The position numbers and the translations under genes were made by a program. A stretch of DNA of 64,000 nt. It comes from Castor canadensis (Eukaryota; Chordata; Mammalia; Rodentia; Castoridae). The stretch covers positions 91,795,046 to 91,859,045 of the forward strand of contig NC_133405.1 of assembly GCF_047511655.1 (NCBI RefSeq). The letters are read 5' to 3'. The number at the start of each line of letters is the position of its first letter. Positions within the stretch are counted from its first letter, which is position 1. The notes below the pieces were generated by a model, which ran no database searches, was not told the DNA's origin, and saw only the letters and a program-made list of their open reading frames with translations. Shown here piece after piece: positions 1-11,340 of the stretch.

Positions 1-930
1 TTCTGGAAAATCTCACCCCTGTAAGTTATTGCGGCAGCTGGCACTGTAACCAAGTCTTCAAGAGTCAATTCCACACTGCCTGATTAAGGATGGCAAGGAA
101 TGTGATGAGATCAGTGAATTCCATAAACATGGGCTCACTGTTCCACTTAATTTATTGGAAAGTGAGTAGTAATTGGAGGAGAAGCAGTACTGTGTGGATA
201 GCATGACAGAGAATGAGGCATTCTCTAAGCCCACACAAGACAGAAGCATTGCCTGGAAGAATGCAAATCCTTGTTCAGAGTAAGGGTCTATTCCAGAATA
301 AACAAAACCCCCTTCCATAATGGAATCAGTCCAATGAAATCAACCTGCCATCAAGTAGTTGGGTGTCTGGCCTAGGTGGTGGTGACATATCCAGGAGTCA
401 ATTTTGGTCTTTACTGTTGGCAGATTGGCCACTTGGTAGTGGCCAGAGCTAAGTCAGCCTTGATGAGTGAAAGTCCATGTTACTGAGTTCAACTCCACCC
501 CTGACATCTTGGCCACTTTGTTCATGAACCCATTGGGCAATGTCAAGGGGTGGCCAGGAAGATAGGATGATTGGGTCATCCTATCCACTTGACTATGAAA
601 AGTCTCCTCTGTTGAGGTCATCCCTTCATGATAATTCACTTGGAATACAAATATCTTCACATTTTTCATTCACTCAGAAAGGTCTGTCCACATACATATC
701 TGTTCCCCAGGCAACCTTATTAACAATGGTCCAAACATGTTCCCTTCAAGTCCCTGACCATGAACAAACAGATGTACTGCTTGAAACTCTGCCCACTGGT
801 AAGATTTACATTCACCACTGTCTTTCAGGGATGTCCCCGAAAGGGGTTGTAGTGCTGCAGATGACCATTTTCAGGTTATGCCTGCAAATTGTACAGAATC
901 ATCTATAAATAAGGCCTGGGTTTTCTCTTT
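1..930 (-). pseudogene. ERVL-type (class III) retroviral pol remnant: RNase H and integrase
   Basis: Read on the minus strand, this stretch gives fragments in several frames that match the ERVL pol order. Around 450-670 lies an RNase H tail ending in a segment like 'HSQVDRMTQ'. Around 360-420 there is an integrase zinc-binding relic containing 'CQQ'. At 58-318 lies the start of the integrase core, with 'YSGIDPYSEQGFAF' corresponding to the conserved first-Asp segment. The reading frame is broken by stops at each junction, so no protein can be made. The element runs off the left edge of the window. The family assignment rests on recognising the order and spacing of these motifs; no LTR is visible to confirm it. 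Confidence 0.7.
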
Positions 931-1239
931 CTCTGTCAAAAACCTATACCACTGATGCTGCACACTTCTGTGAGGAAACTTGATCCTTTATCAAAGCCAA
1001 AAGAAAAAAAGGTAAACAAAAATCAGGAATTTAGTCCGTATCATCACTTCTCCATAATTTCACTGTTTCAAGGATCTGCTTTTGCTTACTTTAGATTCCT
1101 CATGTAAGTGGGGTTGGGTTTTTTTTTGTTTGGTTTGGTTTTGGTGTTTTGGTATTTTGTCTAAAATCTCTAGTTATAGTCACTGGGAAAGATAGGCAGT
1201 ACTGTGCTAGCTCCATGGTGACTTTCTCATTGGACCATT

Positions 1240-1830
1240 TTATAAACTTCAGATTCTTAGAGCAGTTTTAGTATCACAGCAAAATTAAGTAGAAGGTGCA
1301 AAGATTTCTTATGTACTCTCTGTCCTCACGCAGGCACAGCTTCCCCCATTATCAACATCTCTCACAAGAGTGGTATTGTTTTGACAATTGATGAACATAT
1401 TTTAACACACTGTTATTACTCAAACTCCCCAGTTTACAGCAGGGTTCACTCTTGGTGTGCCATACTTTATAGGTTTTGACAAGTGTATGATATGTATTTA
1501 CCTCTGTGGTATCATACAGAATAGTTGCACTGCCCTAAAAATCTTCCAATTCATCCCTTCCCCCAACCCCTAGAAAATGCTGATCATTTTACTGTCTCCA
1601 CAGTTTTGCCTTTTTTAGAATATACAATTGCAATCATATTGTATGTAGCCATTTTAAGATAGGCATCTTTCACTTAGAAATTGGATTTAAGCTTATTCAA
1701 TAACTTTTCATGGCTTGCTAGTTCATTTTTTCTAAGAATGAATAATAACCCACTGTCTGGATCTACCACAGATTATTTATCTATTCACCTAAAGAAAGAT
1801 ATATTCCCAGATAGATGCATGTGTGGAAAT
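1240..1830 (-). repeat. Ancient L1 (L1M-type) 3' part, minus strand
   Basis: The sequence reads like the widespread old mammalian L1 tail: an AT-rich 3' UTR with 'cacagcaaaattaagtaga', then the reverse complement of the ORF2 end near 1745-1800. It is strongly diverged and non-coding. Bases 931-1239 to its left hold a poly-T/GGTTT-rich stretch near 1120-1150 and nothing else I recognise. Confidence 0.55.
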
Positions 1831-1920
1831 ATCATGTGAAGTCCCTAGCTATATCTAATTAATACATGTTAATTAAAATTAAAATAATTTTTAAAAGCTG
1901 CATTAAATATCCATGTTCAG

Positions 1921-2231
1921 AGCTGGATGCAGTGGCTTATGCCACTTGGGAGGTGGAGATTGGGAGGATCGGGGCTTGAGGACAGCCCAGTCAAAAAGTT
2001 CATGAGACTCCATTTCAACTAATTGTTGGACATGATGGCATGTACCAGTCATCCAGCTAGGTGGAAAGCTTAAATAGAAGTATCATGGTCCAGGCCAGCC
2101 TGGGCATAAATATGAGCCTCTATATGCAAAATATGTAAGGTTAAAAAAAACTGGTGCCATGGCTCAAGTGATACAGCACCTACTAAGCAAGCATAACACC
2201 CTGAGTTCAAACCCTAGTACCATCAAAAAAA
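1921..2231 (+). repeat. Composite SINE: two B1-like units plus ID-like half
   Basis: Two 7SL-derived, B1-like monomers occur in tandem (about 1921-2025 and 2026-2140). They are followed by a tRNA-like ID half with 'gagttcaaaccctagtacc' and an A-tail at 2224-2231. Pol III box-like sequences are recognisable but degraded. This is a longer form than the usual single B1-dID unit; the same dimeric form recurs at 49912 and 54922. Confidence 0.75.
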
Positions 2232-2536
2232 AATCCATGATCAGGATCAAGGTCGAGTCTTTGAAGGACCCACGAAGGAAGGTGTCAGTTAATAGTGTTC
2301 TGCAGGAGGGCACATGCAGAGTGGCTGAGTATAACATCAATGAGGTGTAATAGAGGAGATGTCTATTTGGAGTTCAAAATGCCTTCTGTAGAGTTGGGAA
2401 ATTTTCTGCTGACTTCATTGAATGCCCATAGATTGTATTTCAGTTCCTCTTCTACTCCATACATCCTTAGGGTCGGTCTCTTGATCATGTCCCAGAGTTC
2501 CTGAACATTGTGATCATAGCTGTTCATTGCTTTTTC

Positions 2537-2625
2537 TTCCTATCCAAGTACTAACCAGACCCAACCTTACTTAGCTTCCAAGATCAGAAGAGATTGGGCA
2601 CATTCAGGGTGGTATGGCCATAGAC
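2537..2625 (-). pseudogene. 5S rRNA pseudogene, 3'-truncated
   Basis: On the minus strand the sequence begins 'GTCTATGGCCATACCACC' and continues through 'GGAAGCTAAG' and 'GTTAGTACTTGGAT'. It matches eukaryotic 5S rRNA from nucleotide 1 to about 89, with roughly ten substitutions, mostly CpG decay. The last 30 or so nucleotides and a poly-T terminator are missing. It abuts L1 ORF1 sequence at 2626 in the same orientation. The A and C box region is present but mutated, so it is a retrotransposed relic rather than an active gene. Confidence 0.87.
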
Positions 2626-4787
2626 TATTTTGCCTGAGTTGTTGTCTGAGTGCAGTATTTCCTCAATCTTATCCTCCATCTCAGATACTCTTTCTTTTGC
2701 TTGATCTTGCCTGCTGATGATACTGTCCACTGCATTTTTGTTTGGCTTATTGTGATTTTTATTTCCAACCTTTCTGTTTCTTTGGGGTTTTTTTCCCCAC
2801 AATTTCCAGTTCCTTGGTGAATTTCTCATCCGTGTTGCTTTCTTGTCCAGGTATTGAATTGATTTCCTAACTTCTTTTGTCTGTTTGACATTTTTAAAAG
2901 TAACCTTTTGAATTCTTTATCTGACATTTCAGACAATTCATTATCTTCGCATTTGGTTATAGAGTTGTTGTAAGGTATTGAAGGAGTGATATTGCCTTCC
3001 TTTTTCATAATATTGCTTGTGTTTCTACATTGTGATTTGTGCATCTGTTGGGATAAGTTTCTTTCCCTTCCTTTCAGATAAGAGAGCACTGACTACAGTA
3101 ACAAAGTCAACTACTCGACAACAAACCAGATATTTAAATGAAGTAAGAAGCAATTGGAAACCTCAACTACTTCCCCAATAGCATTGTAAAGGAATGGAAC
3201 TGGGATTCTTAAGGGATAAGTTGAAAGCTTAACTGTGATTAAAAGTACAGTATTAAAATTTAAGTAATATAAGGAATGGGAGTGGGTAAAGCAAGGAAGT
3301 AGGAAGATAGAAGAAAAGGGCAGAGGGTAGAAGAAGTAATACTACGAAAGAGCACTGTGTAATTCTTGCATAGAAATACAGAAAAGTTTGGGACAGAAGG
3401 AAAACATAAAAACAACAACAACAATAAAAGTGTCTATATTTCTTGCTAAGAAGAACTGTGGATACAGGTTGGGCCTTGTCCAAGTGTCTGCTGTTCTTCT
3501 CCAATCAATGTCCCTCAGAAATCTGCCTGTGTCTTCCTAATGTGTTTGGTACTTATTCCTCCTGAGCAAGGGCCTGCAGCAATTCCCCTCTAGCTTCATG
3601 CAGCCTGCGCATGTGTGAGGTAACTGTGGGTGCTATAGCAACAGCTTCAAGGAGGACAGGGCTTCTAAATGGGTGTGAACCTCAATAGGCAGAGCTCCTT
3701 CAAGAGCACAGGTCCAAAGAGGGAGTGTTTCCCAGCTTTGCAACTGTTCTGATGGGTGGAGACTCATAACTCTGCAGGCTAGGTTGCTTGAGAAAATACA
3801 TCACAGTGTTTTCCAGTACAGCCTGGCAGGTTTTCTCAGCAAGGCAACTTTTCAAGCAGGCTGTCTGTACAATCTCCACAAGTGGGGCTGCTTTGGGATC
3901 TTGCAGCCTCAGTGAGTGAAGCAGGTAGAACTTTTTATTGCAATTCACAGGGGCTCTTTTTCGGCAGGTGGAGCTGCTTCCAGCAAGTGGCAGCTCAGAA
4001 TCTGTGGGTAACACACTCCACTCAAGGTTCATATCACAGGAAACATGCCCTCTTTTCCCAAATTGGCCAAATGGGCCCTTTATTTGTATGTAGCATGTGG
4101 CCCTCCCCCTCCACTCAGGTATTTCAGTGTCTGTGAAGTAGCCTAATCCCTGTGGATGTACTGTGTCCACATTGTGTTCCCGGTTGGACCTTGGCTTCAT
4201 TAGTGAGTTAGGGAGGTCTTTGAGAGTTGGAGGTAGAAAAAAGAAGCAAAACAAAAAACAGCAAAAACAAAAACAAAGTCTGCACTGCCTCACTGGAGGG
4301 CTGTGTTTAAGACCTCACAGAGAGGGGCTCTCCTCCCAGGCAACCAGTGAGTGAGGTTGCACAGCAGCTCCTGCCCTGGTTTGTGCTTGCTGAGCAGATC
4401 TGCCATCTTATATTTTATTATGCAGAGTGCCACACTCCAGAGAAGTTTCACTCTCACCAAATCCCTCGCAGCGGATTTACTGCTTGTGGGAGGCATAGGC
4501 TTACTTTGCAGCTAGAGCTGCAGGATGGTCACCAAGGCCCTTTGGTTTACCTTGGACTCACTTCTTTAGTTCTCTGTCCCCTAGGGCTGGCCTTGGAACT
4601 CATTTGCTGCTTTTCTCTGTTGCCTTTGTTTCTTCTTGCTCTTCTGCTGCCCTACCACCTCTCTTGTGATTCTCTAAACCCTTCCTTTCTATCTTCAGAA
4701 TATAGATTCTCCTGAGCTATCTGACATATGTCATTCATGGAGTCAAAGAGTGGATGCCTCTAATGTGCCATCTTGACCCATGTCCCT
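2626..4787 (-). repeat. Ancient L1, 5' UTR and ORF1 start, minus strand
   Basis: Minus-strand frames at 2826-3089 and 2584-2829 encode ORF1 N-terminal and coiled-coil-type text ('ELSEMSDKEFKRLLLKM', then 'DQAKERVSEMEDKIEEI'), typical of old mammalian L1 ORF1p. The higher-coordinate side (3090-4787) would be its 5' UTR and ends near 4787 with 'ggtcaagatggcacatta' on the minus strand, a typical L1 start with a YY1-like AAGATGGC. Frameshifts split ORF1. The open frame at 3700-4293 lies inside the UTR and is not a gene. Confidence 0.65.
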
Positions 4788-5160
4788 CAATGTTGACTTC
4801 TTGAATAAACAAATATTTCAGTCATATTTTTGGTCTACTGTCTTTAAATTGGTACAATTGCACCCCTGATGTTCAAAGTGAATATTGATGCAGTTGGCTT
4901 AACATCTATCCTATCAGCTACTGTTTTCTATTCATTGCCCTTGTTCTTTATTCCCATTTTTGTCTTCCAATCTTTTTCTCCTGTTTGTGATTTTAACTGA
5001 GTATTTAAAATTATTCCATTTTTCTCTCTTCTAAGCACATCAGTTATGTTTATTTTTAATTTTTTGGTGGTGTTCAGAGAGTTTCCAGTATATAATTGCA
5101 AATAATTTAATTATGCTTTGAAATAACACTACGTTGAATTATGAATACTTCCTAATTAAA
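4788..5160. other. AT-rich, probable ancient L1-derived sequence
   Basis: This AT-rich stretch, with phrases such as 'ctgttttctattcattgccc', resembles old L1 or MER sequence seen widely in mammals. I cannot assign a family or boundaries. No coding potential is seen. Confidence 0.3.
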
Positions 5161-5171
5161 AAACATCCTAG

Positions 5172-5372
5172 GACTGGCAAAGTAACGCAAGTGGTAGAAC
5201 ACTGGCCTAGCAGGCATGGGGTGCTAAATTCAAACCCCAGTATTAAAGAAAATCCTAATCCTTTCCTCTGTTGCCATAGATAACTTCTTTCTTTCTTTCT
5301 TCTTGTGTGTGTGGTTCTGGGTTTTGAACTCAGGGTCCCATGCCTACTAGGCAGGCACTCTACCACTTATTA
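5172..5372. repeat. Two ID-like SINE fragments in opposite orientations
   Basis: A plus-strand tRNA-like half occurs at about 5172-5252 ('caagtggtagaacactgg', then 'attcaaaccccagtatt'). It is followed by a short TTTC run and a minus-strand ID-like half at about 5305-5372 ('gaactcagggtcccatgcc'). The latter ends exactly where the L1 target-site copy (5371-5383) begins, so the younger L1 landed at the edge of this SINE. Confidence 0.6.
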
Positions 5373-5383
5373 ATCCTGCTTGA

Positions 5384-6292
5384 GACTTCACGTTAAACAG
5401 AGAAAGGAAGAGGTCCCCCAGGGCTGCCAGTGGCCAGCGCACATACGGCTTGGGAAGACGCAGACCAGGTGAGCTTCGTGGTACCGCGGTACCCCCACAG
5501 ACAAGCCTGGGCCAGAGCAGCATAGCCCCCTGGACAGACTGACCTCCACCCGGGAAAAAAAACAGAAACTGAGTAATAAGCAATAAGAACAGTTAAGACA
5601 CGCTGGAAAGAGGGTGGGGTGCCCTGAGCGCTGAAGATTGGGGGAAGGGAATCCTGCCCGGGACTGTAAATAAACAAGCCGGGCGGGCCGGAGAGGCTCT
5701 GGTGGGAGCGGGGTGCGCACCCAGCAACCAGGAGCGGAAAAGCTTGTGAGAGTGGAGGAGTGAGGAAAACTCCACAGCAGAGGAGGGAAGACCCACTTCC
5801 CACGTGAACTGTAAACAAACATGGCGGCCGGCAGGAGCAGCAGCACCGCCCAGTAAGCAGGAGCAGGAAAGCTTGTGAAGAGTGGCAGTGGGAGGAAAAC
5901 TTCAGAGGAGAGGGGGGAAGACCCACCTCCCACATGAACTGTAAATAAACACGCAGGCCTGACAATGCGGGGGCAGTGTCACCTTTCCCAGTGCTTGGAA
6001 AGGGGAAAGCCTGTAGCAGAGGCTCCCGCACAGGAGAACTCTGAGCAAACAAAGCCTGTGGGACCAGGTGAGTGCTAGCTCACCCCAGAGATCTGCATAA
6101 ATAACGCAGCCAGCTACAGGCTGAGAGCAGCAGGCAGGCAAGCCACAGTTGCAGATACCACTCTCAGAACTGTCTCCAGATGCTTTTTTTCTTTTTCTCC
6201 CTACCTTTGATGAGAGAACAACCGAATTACACCTGCAAGCCGAAAAACTTACTGAAACTGTATTGCATTTGAACTGGGGACACTTGGTGGGG

Positions 6293-6328
<36 letters not shown>

Positions 6329-7985
6329 TGTGTAGTTTTGTTCTACTTTATGCATCCCCTTTGATGAGACAACTACAGAACAACATCTGAGGCACCAACT
6401 CCAGGACTGGAGATTGAGACGGACACCCAAATTATTAAGACTGAAACTGCATTGCATATAAACTTGGAAGTTTTTTTTTTTTAATTTTCTATTTTCCATT
6501 TTATTTTAATTCATTTTTATATAGAGATATTCCTTTCATTTACTTATTTTTTATTTTTTTTATCTTTGATTTTCAATCCTCTCTCTGTCTCTCTAATGTC
6601 TGTTCAGCTTACTGTCGATTAGTACACTAACACTCCCTGTTTATACCTTTGAAACTCTCTTGTCTGATACCTTGTTCTGCTTTCTCCTTCTTGTCTGTAT
6701 ATTTGTTTTCCCCTTTTCTTTAACTTCTTGCTTTCCATCTCAGCTCACTCATCCATTCTAAATATTACCATTGTTATTATTACAAGCTAGAAAATACTTA
6801 ATTGCACACAGTACAAGGACAGTAACAACACAAAGGACAATGACGGGAAGACAGGAAAAACAGGGAAACCAGTTTCCCCACGGCAAAAAATTAGTACAGG
6901 AACCAGAGGGGAATGAAGAGAACAGAAACTCAGATCCAGACTCCAACAAAATGAAGATAAACTATGCCAAAGGACCCAATGAAGCCCACAAGAATAATTT
7001 AAAACCACACTAAGATTCTACCTCACCCCTGTTAGAATAGCCATCATCAGCAACACCAACAGGTGTTGGCGAGGATGCGGGGAAAAAGGAACCCTCTTAC
7101 ACTGTTGGTGGGAATGTAGACTAGTACAACCACTCTGGAAAAAAATTTGGAGGCTACTTAAAAAGCTGGACATCGATCTACCATTTGATCCAGCAATACC
7201 ACTCTTGGGGATATACCCAAAAGACTGTTACTCCAGAGGCACCTGCACATCCATGTTTATTGCAGCACTATTCACAATAGCCAAGTTATGGAAACAGCCA
7301 AGATGCCCCACCACTGACGAATGGATTAAGAAAATGTGGTATCTATACACAATGGAATTTTATGCAGCCATGAAGAAGAACGAAATGTTATCATTCGCTG
7401 GTAAATGGATGGAATTAGAGAACATCATTCTGAGTGAGGTTAGCCTGGCCCAAAAGACCAAAAATCGTATGTTCTCCCTCATATGTGGACATTAGATCAA
7501 GGGCAAACACAACAAGGGGATTGGACTATGAGCACATGATAAAAGCGAGAGCACACAAGGGAGGGGTGAGGATAGGTAAGACACCTAAAAAACTAGCTAG
7601 CATTTGTTGCCCTTAATGCAGAGAAACTAAAGCAGATACCTTAAAGCAACTGAGGCCAATAGGAAAAGGGGAACAGGTACTAGAGAAAAGGTTAGATCAA
7701 AAAGAATTAACCTAGAAGGTAACACCCACGCACAGGAAATCAATGTGAGTCAATGCCCTGTATAGCTATCCTTATCTCAACCAGCAAAAACCCTTGTTCC
7801 TTCCTATTATTGCTTATACTCTCTCTACAACAAAATTAGAAATAAGGGCAAAATATTTTCTGCTGGGTATTGAGGGGGGGAGAGGGAGGAGCCAGAGTGG
7901 GTGGTAAGGGAGGGGGTGGGGGCAGGGGGGAGAAATAAACCAAGCCTTGTATGCACATATGAATAATAAAAGAAAAAGGAAAAAA
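5384..7985 (+). mobile_element. Young L1 with about 4.4 kb of its body missing
   Basis: The copy starts within the L1 5' UTR (5384), carries the whole UTR to about 6838, then the first 56 or so ORF1 codons (6841-7003, 'GNQFPHGKKLVQEPEGNEEN'). It then jumps directly to the last part of ORF2 ('[15 protein letters not shown]', 7205-7495), the G-rich 3' UTR and an A-rich tail. Compared with the copy at 56081, the missing part corresponds to about 57811-62209. Both joints of the insertion carry the target duplication AATCCTGCTTGAG (5371-5383 and about 7987-7999), so it integrated as one already shortened molecule or was shortened during integration. A GT microsatellite (6298-6335) lies in the 5' UTR. 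Not capable of autonomous movement. Confidence 0.85.
6298..6335. repeat. (GT)n microsatellite
   Basis: About 19 GT units with one interruption, inside the L1 5' UTR. It sits where the copy at 56081 has a TTTGG-type run, so both probably grew from the same T/G-rich stretch. Confidence 0.95.
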
Positions 7986-7998
7986 GAAATCCTGCTTG

Positions 7999-9004
7999 AG
8001 TCCTGGATAATCCAATACAATTGACAAAGCAATGACTTTAGCATCAATATATGCAAGTATCCTCCTGTGCCTGTGTTGTGCTTCTGGAGGGCCTTGTTCC
8101 TCTCAACTGGTTTAAGTTGTAATACTGCACTTAAAATTACATATGTAACTTTCTCTATCTTTTTTACACTATCCTCAAAATTCTAGGTTGACTGTTGTGA
8201 CTCATGGATGGGCATGGCCTGCCAGCCTATTTTCTGCTTCTGAACACAGCTGATTTTTCAGGCTTAGGGACAGCAACAAAAAAGTAGAGATCTCCATGGT
8301 GTTATGAACATTCATTAATGCAGTTTCTAGTAGGTCTCCACAGTTAAGACACTTGTTCATTCCGGTCCTGTCAAAAGGATGGTATTTTTCCCAAGTTACT
8401 GACAAAGGGATAAATTTCATGATACAATTTTAATAAATTTCTCCTATTTCTACAACTTTAAAGCTATCATACAGTGGTGATTTTTTTCTTTATTTTTTTG
8501 TCATGGTGGGGGAGGGGTCAACACTCTACCATTGAGGTACATGCCCAGGCCCAGAAGATGTTATTTCTACCTCTCTCAGGGTTAGCTACATCTTCATTTA
8601 TGGTGATCTATTTGGCTTTATCAAACGAGGCTCTGGCACCTCCTGGTTCTATGAGAAAGTGTGCTGGTAGATATCTGACAGCCTTTCAGCTGAGCTCTTA
8701 CTATAAAACTCTCACAGATTTTGACAAGTACTCAGAGATCAATTGTAAATCTTTGGTTTTTTTCATTGGGAATTTTCAATTGCTTGAGTTTCTAAGGCAT
8801 TTTGTGGGAGGACTGAGCAAGGGGACTGGAAGTACAAAGAACAGCCATAAAAAATTGCTTTGAACCAAAAAGTAAAGTTATCCATGAAAAGACTGGTAGA
8901 ATTGGTTATATAAAAATAAAATTATCTATGTATATGGAAGGCACACACATATTTAAAAAGCAAAACCCAGAAAAAGTATTTGACATGTACGTGAAAAAAG
9001 TGGA
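7999..9004. other. Unassigned stretch with one ID-like fragment
   Basis: No gene is recognised. A minus-strand ID-like SINE fragment is probable at about 8475-8555, where 'caacactctaccattgagg' is the reverse of the tRNA-like box. The 129-codon frame starting at 8474 overlaps this SINE and has no family resemblance I can see. Confidence 0.4.
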
Positions 9005-9005
9005 T

Positions 9006-9212
9006 AGCTGAGCACTGGTGGCTCATGCTTATAATCCTAGCTACTCAGGAGGCAGAGATTAAGAGGATCAAGGTTTGAAGTCAGCCCTGGGAAATAGTTG
9101 ATGAGACCCTATCTTGAAAAAACCCATCACAAAAAAGGGCTGGTGGAGTGGGTCAAATTGTACACCCTGAGTTCAAAACCCAGTATGGCAATAAATAAAT
9201 ACATAAATAAGA
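9006..9212 (+). repeat. B1-dID composite SINE
   Basis: A B1-like half ('ggtggctcatgcttataatcctagctactc') is followed by the linker 'aaaaaacccatcaca' and an ID-like half ending in 'gagttcaaaacccagtatgg', with an AAAT-type tail. Bases 9213-9652 downstream show no recognisable feature. Confidence 0.85.
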
Positions 9213-9652
9213 AGTGGAATTTTCACACAAAACTGTTAAAGTCAATGAGATAACTATTTTAAAAACATTAGCAAATTTGGTTTGGGTATGGAAAACCAAG
9301 AATTCTAGAATGTCAGTGGCAATACAAGGAATTTTATCCTTCCTGCAATACACACCAAGAAAATTAAAAATGTTCTATCTTATCAACCCAGTAAATTTAC
9401 TTCTGGAAATCTATTATAAATATCCTGAGATACTGAAACATAAGTACATGCAAAAATATCTGTTTTTTGAATGGAGGGAAAATAATTGAGGAATGTATCA
9501 ATATGCATTCCTCTGACACATTTCCTTGATTGATTTTCCCTAGAAATTACTAGTGTGAGTTTTCTATCCAACAGAAACAGAAGCAACATTTAGAATTATA
9601 GCTAACGAATAGGTTAGATCAAACATAGTCCTGTAACTTCAAAATATATACC

Positions 9653-10031
9653 TGTGGGGGAAAAATTGTCTTTTCCTTCAAAGAAATCATAACCCAGGTA
9701 AATCCACTTTAAAGCAGCAGCCCATTAAGCTTGCTTAACTCGTGGCTTCCTGGAATGTTAAATGTTAATCCCACCCTTAACCTCATCTATAGTTAATTGA
9801 GAAAGACAGGTAACCCTGGCTCCCATCAATAGGAGAAAGACTGTGAACCCTGACTCCTATAAATAGAAGAGGGCAGTGTTGTGTCAGGGATAAAAACTGG
9901 AGCAGACTTCTGGCTTGGTGTGCTTGCCTACCAGATCCTTGTCAGTTGCACACTCTTCTACAGAAGTAAAACTGTTTGTCTTACTGACTGACTCCTGCCA
10001 TTTATTCATTAATCCAGAGATTTTTCCAACA
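9653..10031 (+). repeat. ERV-A 5' LTR
   Basis: The repeat starts TGTGGGGG and ends near CA at 10030-10031, about 379 bp. A TATAAATA box lies at 9858-9865, which would place the transcription start about 25-30 bp later. No perfect AATAAA was seen. Directly downstream is a tRNA-Pro-like primer site, which fixes this as the 5' LTR of a plus-strand provirus. A matching 3' LTR was not found in the window. Confidence 0.65.
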
Positions 10032-10034
10032 ACT

Positions 10035-10052
10035 TGGGGGATTATCCAGGAT
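10035..10052 (+). promoter_or_regulatory. ERV-A primer binding site, tRNA-Pro-like
   Basis: TGGGGGATTATCCAGGAT matches the 18-nt gammaretroviral tRNA-Pro site at 14 positions, counted by eye. Three nucleotides separate it from the LTR end. Substitutions are in the middle of the site, as expected for an old copy. Confidence 0.65.
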
Positions 10053-10179
10053 ATCTTCATCACCATGCGGAGTTTGGGAACCCCCATCTTGGGGGAGATG
10101 CGTCCTACCTCTGGTTACTGGCAGCCTTGGTATTGGGCAAATCATTCCCCTTGGGTCAATTAAAAACCTGAGACATTAA

Positions 10180-11340
10180 AGGTGGAATCTATAGCAACAC
10201 AGGGAAGTGTCCTAGCAAGCGCCACAGTGACCAGGTAACTCTGTGCACAGACCAAGGTAGGAAAAAAAATTTTTAGTACTTCCTTTGTGGTCAGGACATT
10301 CTCAGAGGTTGGTAGTATGCGTGTCTGACATGCATCTCAAGATGCAAAGTGAGATGGAGACTCCCAATCTGAGGTTTCAGTTTCCCATGAGAGACCCGGC
10401 CAGAAACAAAGAAAGCAATCTCAGGTTGTACATGAGATATCTCCAGGAAAAGTGAAATTGAGCATACAAAGGGATAAAAAGGCACACAAATATCCAAGAA
10501 TGGAAACAAAAAATCAATTACTGACAAACCTCAGAATGAGGGAAAATTGGGCAAAGATGGAATTTCCCCAGACAGCTCCCTGGGAATTATGTTAATGTTC
10601 TGGGAAGAAATCCCCAAAAGGTAGGAAAAAAACAAACAATGATAAAATACTGCTCTTTTATCTGGACTCAAGGACGTATACTTAGACCAACCGTATTTTG
10701 GCCAAAGAACAAGTCTAATGAAGGATGGGTAGGTCGGTTACTAATAGAATAGGTAAGTGGTAAGAATCTAGTCACTCAGGAGGAAGGGACCAGTCACCCT
10801 CTACCTGTTGAAAGTAAAGGGGGAATGAAAAGTGACATCCAAAGAAAAAGAAAAATGGGACTCCCTTAAATATCTGCCTTTTCCTCCATATGTACCTGGT
10901 GCTGAGAACTCACCCCATGGGGACATTTATCAGGCACTGTCCCCTTCAGGATGAAATCAACCCGGAGGATTATCTTAGGACAGATATAAGATCGGGAATC
11001 ACAGCCCCACCAGAACTCCAAGCTCAGGATGTCTGTAATTCCCCTTTCCTCCTATGAAACCTTCCCTTGAGGGATTGTATCCTATTCTCTGGGGAAGAAA
11101 GGGGGATGATTAGAAGGGATGCTATGACTACATGGAAAACATAACACCCTGTCAGACCCAGAGTTCCTCCAGTGGATGTAAAGTTTCCTAATCAGGAATC
11201 AAATTGGGACAATAATAATGTGTGTCACCAAGATAATATAAGAGAACTTAAGGAATTATTAATCAAAGGAATTAGGGAGGCAGTCCCTCAATCTCAGAAC
11301 CTAACTAAGGCATTTAATATTCAGCAAGGAAAGGAGGTTA
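10180..11340 (+). pseudogene. ERV-A leader and gag remnant
   Basis: A non-coding leader runs to about 10550. Around 10640-10760, broken frames contain matrix-like text ('FIWTQGRILRPTVFWPK'), typical of class I retroviral MA. Near 11230-11330 the phrase 'ELKELLIKGIREAVPQSQN' resembles the capsid region. Stops and frameshifts are frequent. The capsid-like piece is fused in frame to a late reverse-transcriptase segment, so nucleocapsid, protease and most of RT are deleted. Confidence 0.6.

Noticed and set aside
3700-4293. 197-codon minus-strand open frame
   Set aside because: It lies in the 5' UTR of an ancient minus-strand L1, has low-complexity Phe/Cys runs at its start from a poly-T/A tract, and no domain.
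5388-6052. Overlapping minus-strand frames of 181 and 219 codons
   Set aside because: They are antisense to the GC-rich 5' UTR of the young L1; similar frames appear antisense to the 56190-56754 UTR.
6990-7010. Splicing as the cause of the L1 internal deletion
   Set aside because: No GT donor or AG acceptor fits the joint; a TTAAAA microhomology is present instead.
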